A stretch of 38,329 nt of DNA from Gnetum montanum (Eukaryota; Streptophyta; Gnetopsida; Gnetales; Gnetaceae), in assembly GCA_015680685.1 (NCBI GenBank), contig MNCI01033354.1:726062-764390 (forward strand), read 5' to 3'. This document shows positions 19,684 to 30,255 of the stretch, piece by piece (the stretch's first letter is position 1; every line of letters begins with the position of its first letter). The notes under the pieces were generated by a model. It made no database searches. It had not been told where the DNA came from and saw only the letters and a program-made list of their open reading frames with translations. A program made the position numbers and the translations under genes.

Positions 19684-21231
19684 TGAAACACCACAAAATT
19701 TCAGATCTCAACTACAAATTTGGCTAAGTGTTAAAATGATGATACTTTGCTCAAATTTTTCTAATTGTTAAGTGTAGTCAACTCCAACTGCCAAATTTGC
19801 AAAAAATTTCTAAGTGTTAAAATGATGACACAAGCTACAGAATTTTTCTAAGTGTTGTGTTATGCTCTGGCACTATAGCCGTTATACTCTACTACGCTCT
19901 AGAGTGTAGTAGGTATAGCCAACACACAAATGGCCAGTTTTGCAGAATTTTTCTTAGTTTTGTACTACACTCCCATTGCCCCTACTATGCTCTAGAGTGT
20001 AGCTAGCGTAGGCAACACCTCAGTGGCCAGTTTTGCCTAAGTGTCAAGCCAAAAGCTATCAAGCTAGGTCAGCATGGAAGAGGCATTTGGTAGATTTTCT
20101 AACTCCTAAGGCTACCCCTTCTACTACACTCTAGAGCATAGCTAGCATAACAAGAACAAGGACTGCAATTTTTACCAGATTTTTTTAAGTGTCCATGCTA
20201 CGCCCTGTCCCCAGGGAGCATCTCGTATCCTATGCATAACACAGGTGAGTAAAGTAACCAGAGTTAGAAAAATTTTCAAACTTTTTTTGGTCACTTCTAG
20301 ACTTAGAAAATTTTTAAAATTTTTCTCATAGTCCCCCCTATCGCACTGCCATGTGGCACCCGATCCACATTTTGGGCTAACCCTAGCCCTATAAATATCT
20401 CTACACCCCAATTTTTTAGGGGTTGGCTTCCATTTTTTACTAGTTGGCAGTTGACACTTTGATTTGCCATTTGGCATTTTGGCATCTTGGCACTTAACTC
20501 TATGGGTGAACGAAACCCAGAGCACACCACACTAGTAGAGAGGCATCCCTGCACTACATAGTATACCACAGCCCCATTGCAACTTTGCACCGCACGATAC
20601 ACTGTAGCTCCGTTGTAGCCCTACAAAACACTACACAATACACCGCAATGGCCAACCTGACAAACAAAGTTCATCACGACAAGCATCAGACTTCATGGCT
20701 TAACAACACCAAGACTGTGACAACACTCCCACTACATCTATTGTACACTATGTATCTTTTGAGATCCTTTTGGAGTTAATTATTCTCCTATTTGAGGTAG
20801 TGTTTTATTTTGCTCTCCCATTTTTAGCATTTTCTAGCATTTTTCTTGCAACTTTTCACATTTTTTCATATATCGTCATGTTGTACTATGCTCAGGCGAT
20901 AGTCTCCATGGGTTGACATCCTTGTTTTGGTCAAAACCCTTGGTTGCACTTGCCTCCACTCCATAGCTATGCTCTACACTTAGCACTATCAAAAAACCAC
21001 TTTCACACTTAGCACTATTTTGTGTTGTTTGCACTTGCATTTTGGCTAACCACCCCCCAGTTGCATCCACCGTCTCGATTGCAATTGACAAAGTTCCTAT
21101 TTGATCAACAAAACTATTTAAGGTTCTTTGCCTCCATTTTCTAGCAAAGCCCTCATGTGGAGGTGAGGTTAAGGCTGTGCATCCATTAACTCCTCGGTGA
21201 TTCCAACCACCGATGTTTTCGGTCTTTACAG
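19684..21231 (+). repeat. 5' LTR of element E (1548 bp)
   Basis: It starts TGAAACACCACAAAATTT and ends GGTCTTTACA. A TATA box CCTATAAATAT lies at 20388-20398. U3 carries several units of the type GCAAAATTTTTCTAAGTGT. It also holds three 18-bp near-palindromes around CTCTAGAG (19892-19909, 19985-20002, 20124-20141). Downstream of TATA, CACTTAGCACTAT is repeated (about 20976 and 21006). Element F has a diverged LTR of the same family. Confidence 0.92.
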
Positions 21232-21236
21232 TTTTT

Positions 21237-21251
21237 GGCACTAGAAGGAGA
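21237..21251 (+). promoter_or_regulatory. Primer-binding site of element E
   Basis: TGGCACTAGAAGGAG begins 5 bases after the 5' LTR and starts with TGG, complementary to a tRNA CCA end. Element F has TGGTGCTAGAAGGAG at the matching place. I cannot name the primer tRNA. Confidence 0.75.
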
Positions 21252-21473
21252 ACCTCGCCATTTCCTTCTACATTTTCTAATTGTTGTCTTGCATGCTCTC
21301 TCCACCACCAGTTGGTGTAAATTGGACCATGTCATTGGTTCCCTTAGAACCCCGCTAGACAAAAGCCAAAGTGTATCTTTGGAACTTAACCAAAATTCTG
21401 GATGCTTAGGAGAGCATAGCTGGCTCTTAGTGTAAAGAGCATAGCTGACTCTAGCATAGCGAGCGTAGCACCA

Positions 21474-21712
21474 AAGTTAGCCATTTCCAAAAACTTTCAC
21501 AGTTAGCATTTTTTCTGCATTTTCATACTTAGCCAAATTTTTGCAGTTTTACACTTAGTCAATTTCTTGCAGTTTTCATACTTAGCCATTTTTTTTGCAT
21601 TTTTACACATAGTTGTTTTTCTATATTTTTATACTTAGCCATTTTTTCTGCTATTGGTAGACTTAGTCATTTTTTTGTAGTTTTTAGAGTTAGCTATTTT
21701 TTGCAAACAACA
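21474..21712 (+). repeat. Leader minisatellite of element E (about nine 27-bp units)
   Basis: Units read approximately ACTTAGCCATTTTTTTGCAG then TTTTCAT, starting near 21474 and ending near 21710. They vary at several positions and in T-run length. The array lies between primer-binding site and gag start (21735), where retroelements hold packaging and translation signals. Its sense sequence is the reverse complement of repeats in the element's own U3. Confidence 0.85.
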
Positions 21713-21734
21713 ACTCACAACCTAATTTGTGAAC

Positions 21735-23740
21735 ATGAATCTAGATCAACCTTCCACGTCGATGTTTAACACATTTGACATCATAATCCACCCAAAGCGT
21801 GCCATGCTAAGCCATGAACAATACAATTTTTTTGTGCCAAAATCCAAGCAAGAGTACCAGTGGATTACCTTAACTTGGAGGCAAAACAGGACTACGAACA
21901 AGTCCATTGGGATGGACAGGAGTACAACCCCTCCTTGTTCGACATAATCTCATTCACAGAGTTATACCACCAGCTATTGTCCCAACTCATTTTTGCAAAT
22001 GAGAATGATGGAAGAACAACCTACGAGGAAGCCTCACATGAGGAAAAAGATGAGTTTGAGGCCTACTCCAAACATGAGAGCCCCCTCTACACCATCTTTC
22101 AACAACTACGCCCTAGTACAGCCCCTCCTCAGTTTGGTCCACCCATCCTCTCCAAGATGGTAACTATGTCAATTCAACCTTCTATGCAAGCAACCACTGC
22201 ATTTTCCTAACCTTATGCTCACACAAGGGCCACCTCCCAGCCCCAGATGACTCAGGCATCCTACATCCTACTTGTTTCATTCGTACCCATGGCGTTCATC
22301 CAACCCACTCATGTGTGGCCTACCTTAGTTACCACGCCCATTGCTCAACCAATGCATCAACTAAACTCATCCCTTACGACATTAAACTGGCAATGACCAT
22401 CTATTATGATATTACACTAGCAAACTCTGCAACCAACAATTCAACCCTATGCTATGCAACCAAAACAAGCCCAGCCAATGCAACCAGTTGGCACATCCCC
22501 AAGCTTAGATAAGGCATTCCAGTTGATCCAAAGTTTGACAGAGGATATCAACAAATTCAAAGTTGCCTCCTTTGAAACCATCAATGTGATGGACTTCTAT
22601 TGATATGACCCCATAAGTCCTACAATTCCATCCCTAACTCTCCCAACAAGGGTCCAATTGCATCAACTCACCAAGTACAATGGTAAAGGGGATCCTAACG
22701 CACACTTGTTCACATTTTGATCTGAGTGTCTGCTCCTTCAAGCCTGGTCACATGCCATCATGCATGTGTTCCCCATGTTACTCACTAGCAGGGACTTAGA
22801 TTGGTATCATGCACTACCCAAGGCCTTAATCTCTTCTTCGAAGGATCTCATAAGCTAGTTTGTGATGCACTTCAGGTACAATCTAAAGCTTGAAGCAACC
22901 CTTGACTAGCTCATGTAGGTCAAACAAGGGTCCCTAGAGCCTATGCTAAAATTTCTCCAATGCTGGAATGTCACATTGAGTGAAACGCAAGAACCCCTAG
23001 CAGAGATGCATCTCCTAACCATTTTCAAGGGTGCAGTGAATGAATTTATCAAGTCCAAACTATATTACCTGGCCCTGAAGTAAATGCAATAGTGGCCACC
23101 AGCACAAAAGCAACCAATCAGAGCCTAACAGCTAAGTAGCCTAAGGCCCCATCTCACAAAGTTGTCGACTTTGGTGCTAACTTATCTACATTGGTAGGGG
23201 TTGCCCCAAGGCCTAACTTTGAGTGCAATGATCATTAAAATTATACACCACTACCGAAGGAACCCTCTAAATTGCTAGAGCAACTCCTGAAAGCCGGGCG
23301 AATCCAATACAAACACGTATTGGAGATTACCCACCAAAAACATGACAGGTATTGGGAACTACTGAGGAACCCTACCTTAGAAGCACTAAACAAGCCCCCA
23401 ATCCCCCAACACTTCAAGCTAGACCAATACTGTCATTACCATTAGATGTCTAGTCACAATACGGACAACTATCGTGCTTTGTAGGATGACCTACAAAGAA
23501 TGATAGAACGAGGCCAACTGGTGCTCAATGTAGCAAGCCAATCTAATGTAGATGATGCCCTCTATGTCATAAACTCCATAAGTGTAGGTGGCAAGTCTAA
23601 ACTTGCACAAAAACATTTTTTGATCTGTGTGCCTCCTAGTAAGGCAAGGTTCCCCTCGGCCTCCATAAGTAAGAGTCCCTCCTTTATCATCAAAGTGCCA
23701 CCTCAGGCACCCACAACATCCTTTGTGGTCAAGGTCCTAT
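21735..23740 (+). pseudogene. gag remnant of element E (Tat/Ogre-type)
   Basis: ATG at 21735 gives MNLDQPSTSMFNTFDIIIHP. A frameshift near 21870 moves to LEAKQDYEQVHWDGQEYNPS, and a Q/P-rich stretch follows. The capsid core is at 22510-23080: YNGKGDPNAHLFTF, AWSHAIMHVFP, LDWYHALPKAL and VNEFIKSKLYYLALK. A CX2H...H type knuckle CHYH*MSSHNTDNYRAL (about 23431-23480) has Tyr where the last Cys is expected, followed by LQRMIERGQL, the hallmark block of Tat-type gag. Several stops interrupt it (22210, 22604, 22719, 22857, 22918). Copy F shares the core. Confidence 0.82.
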
Positions 23741-24480
23741 AGTAAAGGTCCACTAAGATGTTAAATTAGAAACGAAACCAACTGTCCACTAAGATGTTAA
23801 ACTGGCATGATGCAACAACAACTACTACTAAGCAACCTTTCGTCATCAAGGTGCCACAAAGAGTTGGCCCTACAACAACTTCCAAACCACCATTTTTCAT
23901 AAGGGTGCCATAACGTGATGGCCCCTCACCTACCTAAAGTCCAACAGTGAGCAACATCTTATTCTCTCCTTCTTCAAGGGCCAACCCCACTAGCAACCTA
24001 GGTAGGGCTACCAAATGACAACACAAGAGGACAAATGAGCACCTTGCAACCCCCATGGCTGAAGCAAAGGCCATAACCAACAAGAAACAACTAAAAACTA
24101 GGGCCCTTTCCCCTAAGTAGGCCAAGCAACCCAAGCCTGAGTCCCTTTGCAAGAGATTCATCTCTCAAGTTGCATGGAGGAAGTTAAAGCTAGCATAATG
24201 GCTGACGAAAAGGACTTCATAGCTACACCAACCTAGGTGAAACAAACACTCAAGCAAATGAACACAACATTGAGCTTGTATGACCTGGTCATAACCTCAT
24301 CCACTCACTACCAAGTGTTGGCCTAGATGTTGGCCTCCATTCCTGTTATGAAGGACATCCCTATAGATGAGAACATCATCCATGCAATAATGTTGCCTGC
24401 TTCACCATAGGAATTAGGTTTAACATCCTTAGCATTTCACAACAATGTAGTCAAGGTCAACCCCAAATGAGGGGAGGTCA
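23741..24480 (+). other. Linker between gag and protease of element E
   Basis: Low-complexity coding-like sequence rich in T, P and K codons with repeated FVIKVP/FFIRVP phrases (for example LKQPFVIKVP, about 23827-23860). It also holds two short repeats CCACTAAGATGTTAAAYTRG at 23750-23769 and 23786-23805. Frames are broken by stops. No domain is recognised. Confidence 0.5.
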
Positions 24481-24489
24481 CTACAACTC

Positions 24490-24893
24490 CACTATCCATT
24501 AGCATACATGTTGAGCAATGCATGATATGCAGAGTGCATGTTGATGATGGTGCAGCAACAAGCATAGTCCTGTACTCCATCATCGATAAGCTAGGCCTGG
24601 CAAACAAAATCAAGCCAGCCAAAATCACATGTCTAAAATCCTTCAATGGATCATGCATCACCATCAGGGGAATAATTAACCTAGCCTTCGTGGCAAGAGA
24701 GCAATTCCCCACTAGCATCGATTTCATCAACATAGAGGAGATGTCAGGCTTCAACCTAATCCTGGGTAGGCCTTGGCTAGCTCAACTATGGGCTATCTCC
24801 TCTTCCATGCACCAAGAAGTCTACCTTCCATATGAAGGTGGTCAAGTTATCATCCATGGTGATAAACCTCCTCTCCGGCTATCCACAACATAG
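24490..24893 (+). pseudogene. Aspartic protease remnant of element E
   Basis: VHVDDGAATSIVLYSIIDKL contains the active site as DDG at 24543-24551, where the family has D[TSP]G. The flap region follows with ITCLKSFNGSCITIRGII, then FNLILGRPWLAQLWAISSSM (about 24748-24810), the typical Tat-lineage end of the protease with LLGRPW. The frame is open from about 24500 to the stop at 24891-24893. That is unusual for this decayed element, but one reading frame of this length is not proof of selection. Processing of gag would be its role. Confidence 0.8.
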
Positions 24894-24895
24894 AC

Positions 24896-25189
24896 ATGGA
24901 GCAAGTGTCAGAGGTGAAGTTTCTTGGTGATGCATTTACAGCAACCAACGCAATGCATAAGGTTAACACACCTAAACAAGTGGTTGAAGCCAATAGCCTC
25001 CTAGAGGACCTTAGGCACTACGCATCCCTTTATCCAAACTATATTAGGAAACAACTTCTTGATCAAGGCACTCCCTTATCCAAAAATACACTAGGTGCTT
25101 GCCTACCCCTTGCCTCCACTTGCCATGCATTTTTGACTTTTTCTTGCATCGCACTAGCCTACACATTTACATTTTTCCTACTCACTTAG
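24896..25189 (+). pseudogene. Short post-protease coding remnant of element E
   Basis: From ATG 24896 the frame reads MEQVSEVKFLGDAFTATNAM, and continues with LRHYASLYPNYIRKQLLDQG before becoming low-complexity after about 25085. It sits where the protease-RT linker would be, but no RT follows. It may be the last trace of the deleted pol or an unrelated tail. Confidence 0.4.
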
Positions 25190-25309
25190 ATCACACATTT
25201 TGCTTTGTTTATGCATTTCTACTTTGTTTACGCATCCATCCACTTAGCTTATGCATTACATTTGAAAAACATCAAAAACATATAAAAAAAACCATAAAAC
25301 TACAAAAAC

Positions 25310-25480
25310 ACATGGCCCGAAAAGGCCTTAAACTAGCCCATGGCCTAAAAGGGCCCTAAACTAATTTATGGTCCTCCATGGCCTTAAATTGGTAACGTAT
25401 GGCCTACCATGGCCTTAAACTAGCAATCATTGCCTAAAAAGACCATAAACTAGTGCTATGGCCCGAAATGACTTAAAACT
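25310..25480 (+). repeat. TTAAACTAG repeat array 1 in element E
   Basis: Six degenerate units of about 27-36 bp. Most have a GGCC-based short inverted repeat (for example GGCCTAAAAGGGCC) followed by TTAAACTAG or a variant. Sites of the core include about 25328, 25355, 25412 and 25444. The repeat is short and AT/GC mixed, not a simple microsatellite. Confidence 0.8.
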
Positions 25481-25639
25481 ATCACTCTTCACATTACTTT
25501 CCTTTCATTTGTGCATTTTAACTCTATTTACGACAGGTGTCACTTGATGTTTTTCTAGTTGATTTTTGTAGGATCTTGCAGGCACACAACATAACTAAAC
25601 ATGCAACATTGCACCTTACATAAGCAAGGTAATCACTCA

Positions 25640-25820
25640 TCTACTATGACATTAAACTGGCATAGTAGTCCGCTATGACTATAAACAAGCACAGATCGTC
25701 CTTAGGTCATGATGTTAAACTAGCATAATAGCTCGTCTGCTATGACATTAAACTAGCACATTGCAGTCTACTAAGACTATAAACTAGCACTCCATGGTTT
25801 GCCAGGACCTTAAACTAGTT
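25640..25820 (+). repeat. TTAAACTAG repeat array 2 in element E
   Basis: Six units averaging about 31 bp with core TATGACATTAAACTAGCA or variants. The first unit is a perfect 8-bp hairpin: CTACTATG (25641-25648), loop with TTAAACTGG, CATAGTAG (25661-25668). The fourth has CTGCTATG (25737-25744) pairing with CATTGCAG (25759-25766) with one mismatch. The core lies in the loop in both. Confidence 0.85.
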
Positions 25821-26984
25821 CACACACTCATAGCATCATTGCCTCCCACCATTTTGCTAATCTTTTGGAGCACTTGGCATTGGTATGACCTTTGGAGAAC
25901 TTGTAGCATAATCACCCTGGAACTTTCATTCACTTCCCAAGCATTTGCAACTGGTACAACATTTGACGCATTTCTAGCATCTTCGCATCTAGCACTTGCA
26001 GCATCTTCACATCTAGCATTTGCACTTGCATTTCATGTTTTATGATTTTCTTGTCTTTTTGGAATTATGTTTGGAGGATGAAGCCCTAGAGGCAATCATG
26101 CAGAGATGCATCTCATCATAGTAGAAAGTCACAACATCGCTTCGATGTGCATGATTGGACTAGTTAAGCCACTCAAGAGTGCACATGCCCCTCATCCCAT
26201 TATAGCCTATGCACATCCACTGCTTCATCCCAATAGCCTCTCATCCCCAGCATACTCACGATTGCACATCCCTTTGATGCATATGCAATGTGATGCATAT
26301 GGCATTCTCCTCATGTCAACTATAGAACCCATGGCGAACGTAATGAAAATTGTCCCATGGGGAGCCTCTGTTGGCTAGTTAAAGCCTAGGCTAATGTAAT
26401 GTAACTCATCCATGGGAGGAAACACTTGTCTTATAGACACGATGTGATCACATCAAAACAACACCCATTTACTTGATGGCCAACTTGTAGCTAGCATTCA
26501 ATAGTAAGCCAAACTCATTGAAGGTTCACCTCGCAATAAAGCAAAGCAAAAAAAAAAAAAAGCAAAATAAAAAAAAAAGAGAAAAATAAAAGGAGGATGT
26601 GGAAAAACACATCCCCAAGCAAATTGACAATGCTGTAGCTTTGCAACTAGTCCAACCTTGGATTGACTTTGACTCTCTCATGAGCACTCCGAGGAGAGGT
26701 CAATGTCTCAAGAGCAAGCCACTTCATACCATGATCATTGTTAGCCATGCTAACTTCGCATCTTGCATTAGGATACACTATTTGCATTTCATCTCCCTTG
26801 TTTGCATTTCATTTCCATAGCACATTGCCTACATCCTTTGCCCTCAGCATACCCTTATCCACAACACTCTTGAACATGGTGGAACAACACTCAATTTGGT
26901 ACCGATGAGTGATGTTGGTGCCATATCTGCTATGGTGTTTTGCAATTCTTTGTTGATGTCTCTCAGGCCACTCCTCCAGACATG

Positions 26985-27000
26985 AACAAAGAGGGGCCAC
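26985..27000 (+). promoter_or_regulatory. Polypurine tract of element E
   Basis: GAACAAAGAGGGG lies 3-4 bases before the 3' LTR start at 27001. It is the expected plus-strand primer position. Confidence 0.7.
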
Positions 27001-28526
27001 TAAAACACTACAAAATTTTGGGTATTAGCATCTTGACTGCAAATTTGGCTAAGTGTCAAAATGGTGGCACTTTGCCCAAACTTTTCTAAGTGTTAAGTGT
27101 AGTCAACTCTAATTGCCAAATTTGCAAAATTTTTCTAAGTGTCAAAATGATGACACAAGTTGCAAAATTTTTCTAAGTGTTGTATTACACTCTAGCATTG
27201 TAGCTATTACGCTCTGGCACTGTAGCTGTTACACTTTACTATGATCTAGAGAATAGCAAGCATAGCCAACACACAAATGGCTAGTTTGTAGAATTTTTCA
27301 AGTGTTGTGCTATGCTCCCATTGCCCCTATTATGCTCTAGAGCATAGCTAGTGTAGCTAGTAGCTCAATGGCTAGTTTTGCCTAAGTGTCAAGGTAGAAG
27401 TTGTCAAGCTAGCTCAACATGGAAGAGGCATTTGAAAATTTTTTTAACTCCTGAGGCTACCCCTCCTACTATTCTCCAGAGTGTAGCTAGCATAGTAAGA
27501 ACAAGGATTATAATTTTTATCAGATTCTTCTAAGTGTCCATGCTACACCCTATCCCTAAGGAGCGTCTCGTGTCCCATGCATAACACAGGGCAAGCGTAG
27601 TAACCAAAGTTAGAAAAATTTTTGAACTTTTTTTGGTCACCTCTGGACTTAGAAAACTTTATGAATTTTTCTTGTAGTCCCACCTACAGCACTGCCACAT
27701 GGTGCATGATCCACATTTTGGACTAACCCTAGCCTTATAAATACCCCTGTGCCCCAATGTTTTAGGGGTTGGCTTCTATTTTTTACTAGTTGGCTGTTGG
27801 CACTTTGATTTGCCATTTGGCATTTTGGCATCTTGGCACCTAGCTTTGTGGACAAACGAGACCTAGAGCACACCACACCAACAAAGAGGCATCCTTGCAC
27901 CACATGGTACATTGCACCCCCATTGTAGCCCTATAGAACACTGCACAGTACACCATAGTGGCCAACCCAACATGTACAATTCATCATCATGTGCATTATA
28001 CTTCATGGCCTAACATCACTGAGACTGTGACTATGCTTCCAATGTGCCTATTATATGTTGTGTACCTTTTGATACCCTTTTGGAGTTAACTACGCTCCCA
28101 TTTGGGGTAGTGTTCCATTTCTCCCTCCCATTTTTAGCATTTTTAGCATTTTTCTTGCATATTTTCACATTTTTTTATGCGTTGTCACACTGTACTCGGG
28201 CGATAGTCTTCATGGGTTAGCACCCTCCTTTTGGTTAAAACCCTGGCTGTGCTTGCCTCCATTCCATGGTTACGCTCATCACAAAAGACTGCTTTGACAC
28301 TTAGCACCATTTCACGTTGTTTGCACTTGCATTTCAACTAATCATGCCACACCTTGATTGCACCCACCGCCCCAGTTAAAATTGACAAAGTCCCTATTCG
28401 ATTTACAAGATCGTTTAGGGTGCGCTACCTCTGTTTTCCAGGAAGGCCCTTGCACTGAGGTGGGGTTAAGGTTGTACATCCATTGATCCCTCAATGATTC
28501 TAGTCACTGACATTTTGGTCATTACA
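27001..28526 (+). repeat. 3' LTR of element E (1526 bp)
   Basis: It starts TAAAACACTACAAAATTT (the usual TG is mutated to TA) and ends GGTCATTACA, collinear with the 5' LTR. A TATA box is at about 27736-27745 (TTATAAATAC). The CTCTAGAG palindrome is near-perfect here (TATGCTCTAGAGCATA, 27331-27346). The U3 repeat CTGCAAATTTGGCTAAGTGT is at 27037-27056. ATTGG follows immediately. Confidence 0.92.
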
Positions 28527-28531
28527 ATTGG

Positions 28532-30066
28532 GCATAAAAAATATTCAAGAATGTTGCATCCTTTCAAGTTATGCTTGAAATTGATGAAGACATCATAGTT
28601 GTGGTCATGAAACACCAAGATATAGTAGGATTTGCAACGATCATTACTAACCATATCAAGGAATCATTTAATGTACCTATTGTGTCACGGACTAGTATTG
28701 TTGGGGTAAGAAATGCTCAAATGATCATCAGTACCTTGATGACTCTTACAGAACATAAAGATATACTAGACAAACTATTGCAAATAGGCTCGGTCATGCA
28801 AAATATTTTCAATATCTCCAACAATATCATTACAATTTAATCTAAATTAATTACAATGAAGGGAAAGTTGGTTATGGTAGAAACCAAAGATAAACATGAT
28901 GAAAACAAGGTGTAGAGGCTAGATGAAGAGTTTGCAATTCTAAGAGTAGAGAGAAGAGACCTTGCATAGTTTCTAACAATAGATCTCCTCGATTAATTTA
29001 GAAGCAATCACATGAGGTAGCTGATTTTCCATAACATGTAGATAAAGAAGGAGAAGAAGAAGGTAGTGTTGGATGCATCTATTGTTGAGGCACAAACATA
29101 TGCACATGCTAAAGCTCTTGCAGCATTGCAAAAAGAAAATCGAAAGTTCACTATCGATCATACTAGGTTGACTGACATAAAAAAATAGAAAAAATGTTCT
29201 CGAGGAAAGCATTCACCAGCTAAGAGAATAACTCATGAGAGTCAACTAGGACATGAGTCAAGTGGCCAGAGAAAACAGGAACTTATCAATAAAAGAAGAT
29301 TGCACAATTTGTCAGAAGTCTACAATCAATAAGTGTGTGATAGAATAAGGTGAAAAGACATGAATAATCCAAGAAGCATTTCAGAGATCAGGTTGGCATG
29401 TATAAATAAATAAATAAAAAAGAAATCCAAATGGCAAAGGCCAAAATTAGTTTCATCTTTACTCAAAATCCTAACTAGTAGCCAATCTTAGATAGTCCTG
29501 CCCATGTCTACCAAGCCGAGGTGAAGAATAAAGGCTTGTAGATCGAAGACTTGACATAATACATGAGGTTACTGAATCTCTAATACACTAACTTGTGCAT
29601 GTTAATTGTAGGATAGCCTTGAAATGAGCTTGAGTAGTAGGTAGCAGTAGTATATGCAATGTACAAGAAAGAGTTTTTTAATAGGAAATATGCATTACAG
29701 AAATGACATGTAGCAAACTCTAAGCTTCAAATTATCAAAGCTAACTACCAAGGCTAGAAAGATGTAGTACCAAACCTAGCACATCGAATGTTAGATTATC
29801 AAGACTAAGAAAGATGACTATTCTTTTTGAGAAGGAAAGGTGATAGTTTGTTGCTTAGTATGTGAAGGCCAATCATATGTTTCTACAACTACCATGCCCA
29901 TGGAAGGTACTTTCTCCATCAAACATTGCAAAATCAACATGGACCTTACATGACCCAATGACAGTAGAAGAAAAGCATCATGCACTCCTGAATCATTACC
30001 AATTCTAAAAGCTTGATAACAAAAGAAAGAAGTTGATGGAAGAACCTCCACCGACTGGAACATGAA
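28532..30066 (+). pseudogene. ORF3 of element C, right fragment (coiled coil and C-terminus)
   Basis: The frame 28571-28840 reads MLEIDEDIIVVVMKHQDIVG and is helical. Coiled-coil pieces continue through 29700 with many stops. IEDLT followed by a stop and YMRLLNL (about 29546-29575) matches IEDMIEYIELANL of A. The C-terminal module FLQLPCPWKVLSPSNIAKST then W (about 29880-29943), TVEEKHHALLNHYQF (about 29959-30005), matches A and B. A Pro/charged end precedes the pre-LTR block. Confidence 0.7.
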
Positions 30067-30221
30067 CTACATTGAGCTACTTTAGATTTTGTTTTTATTT
30101 TTTCTTGTTTTTTCATAATTACTATGTCATTTTGTAAGAACACCATTATGGCATTCTAAGTCATGTGAAGTCGAATCTACCTCCAAATTTTGTAAAGGAC
30201 TCTATCCTCATTCTATTTTTA

Positions 30222-30255
30222 CTTAAGGATGAGTCTCTAGTTAGTCGTGGAGGTA
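30222..30255 (+). promoter_or_regulatory. Polypurine tract and conserved pre-LTR block of element C
   Basis: AAGGATGAGTCTCTAGTTAG then TCGTGGAGGTA matches the block before the LTRs of A and B; the purine run is GTGGAGGTA (30248-30255), one G-to-A change from A. Confidence 0.75.

Larger units (their letters stand above)
25190..26984 (+). other. Non-coding 3' half of element E
   Basis: About 1.8 kb with no recognised protein. It contains two arrays of TTAAACTAG-type units (25310-25480 and 25640-25820, listed separately), CATTTGCA/CATCTAGCA repetitions near 25975-26040, and an A-rich run at 26548-26592. It replaces the position where RT, RNase H and integrase would be in an autonomous element. 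Confidence 0.7.
19684..28526 (+). mobile_element. Element E: gag-protease-only LTR retrotransposon with both LTRs
   Basis: Two LTRs (19684-21231, 27001-28526) flank a 5.8-kb interior. The 5-bp duplication ATTGG at 19679-19683 and 28527-28531 marks the insertion exactly, inside ORF3 of element C. The interior has a primer-binding site, a leader minisatellite, gag, protease, then about 2 kb of non-coding repeats up to a polypurine tract. I find no RT, RNase H or integrase motifs in any frame between 25100 and 27000. It thus resembles non-autonomous elements that keep only structural genes. By eye the LTRs look roughly 80-85 percent identical, so the insertion is old. Confidence 0.92.

Noticed and set aside
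20303-20602. Minus-strand open frame in the 5' LTR of E, with a counterpart in the 3' LTR (27649-27912)
   Set aside because: Both copies stay open and look alike, but LTRs start identical by mechanism and no domain is recognisable; retained only as a curiosity.
25640-25820. Regularly spaced repeats resembling a CRISPR array
   Set aside because: Plant nuclear DNA, degenerate units, no unique spacers of constant length, no cas genes.
29818-30146. Minus-strand open frames near the 3' LTR of C
   Set aside because: Shadows of the ORF3 C-terminal module on the other strand.
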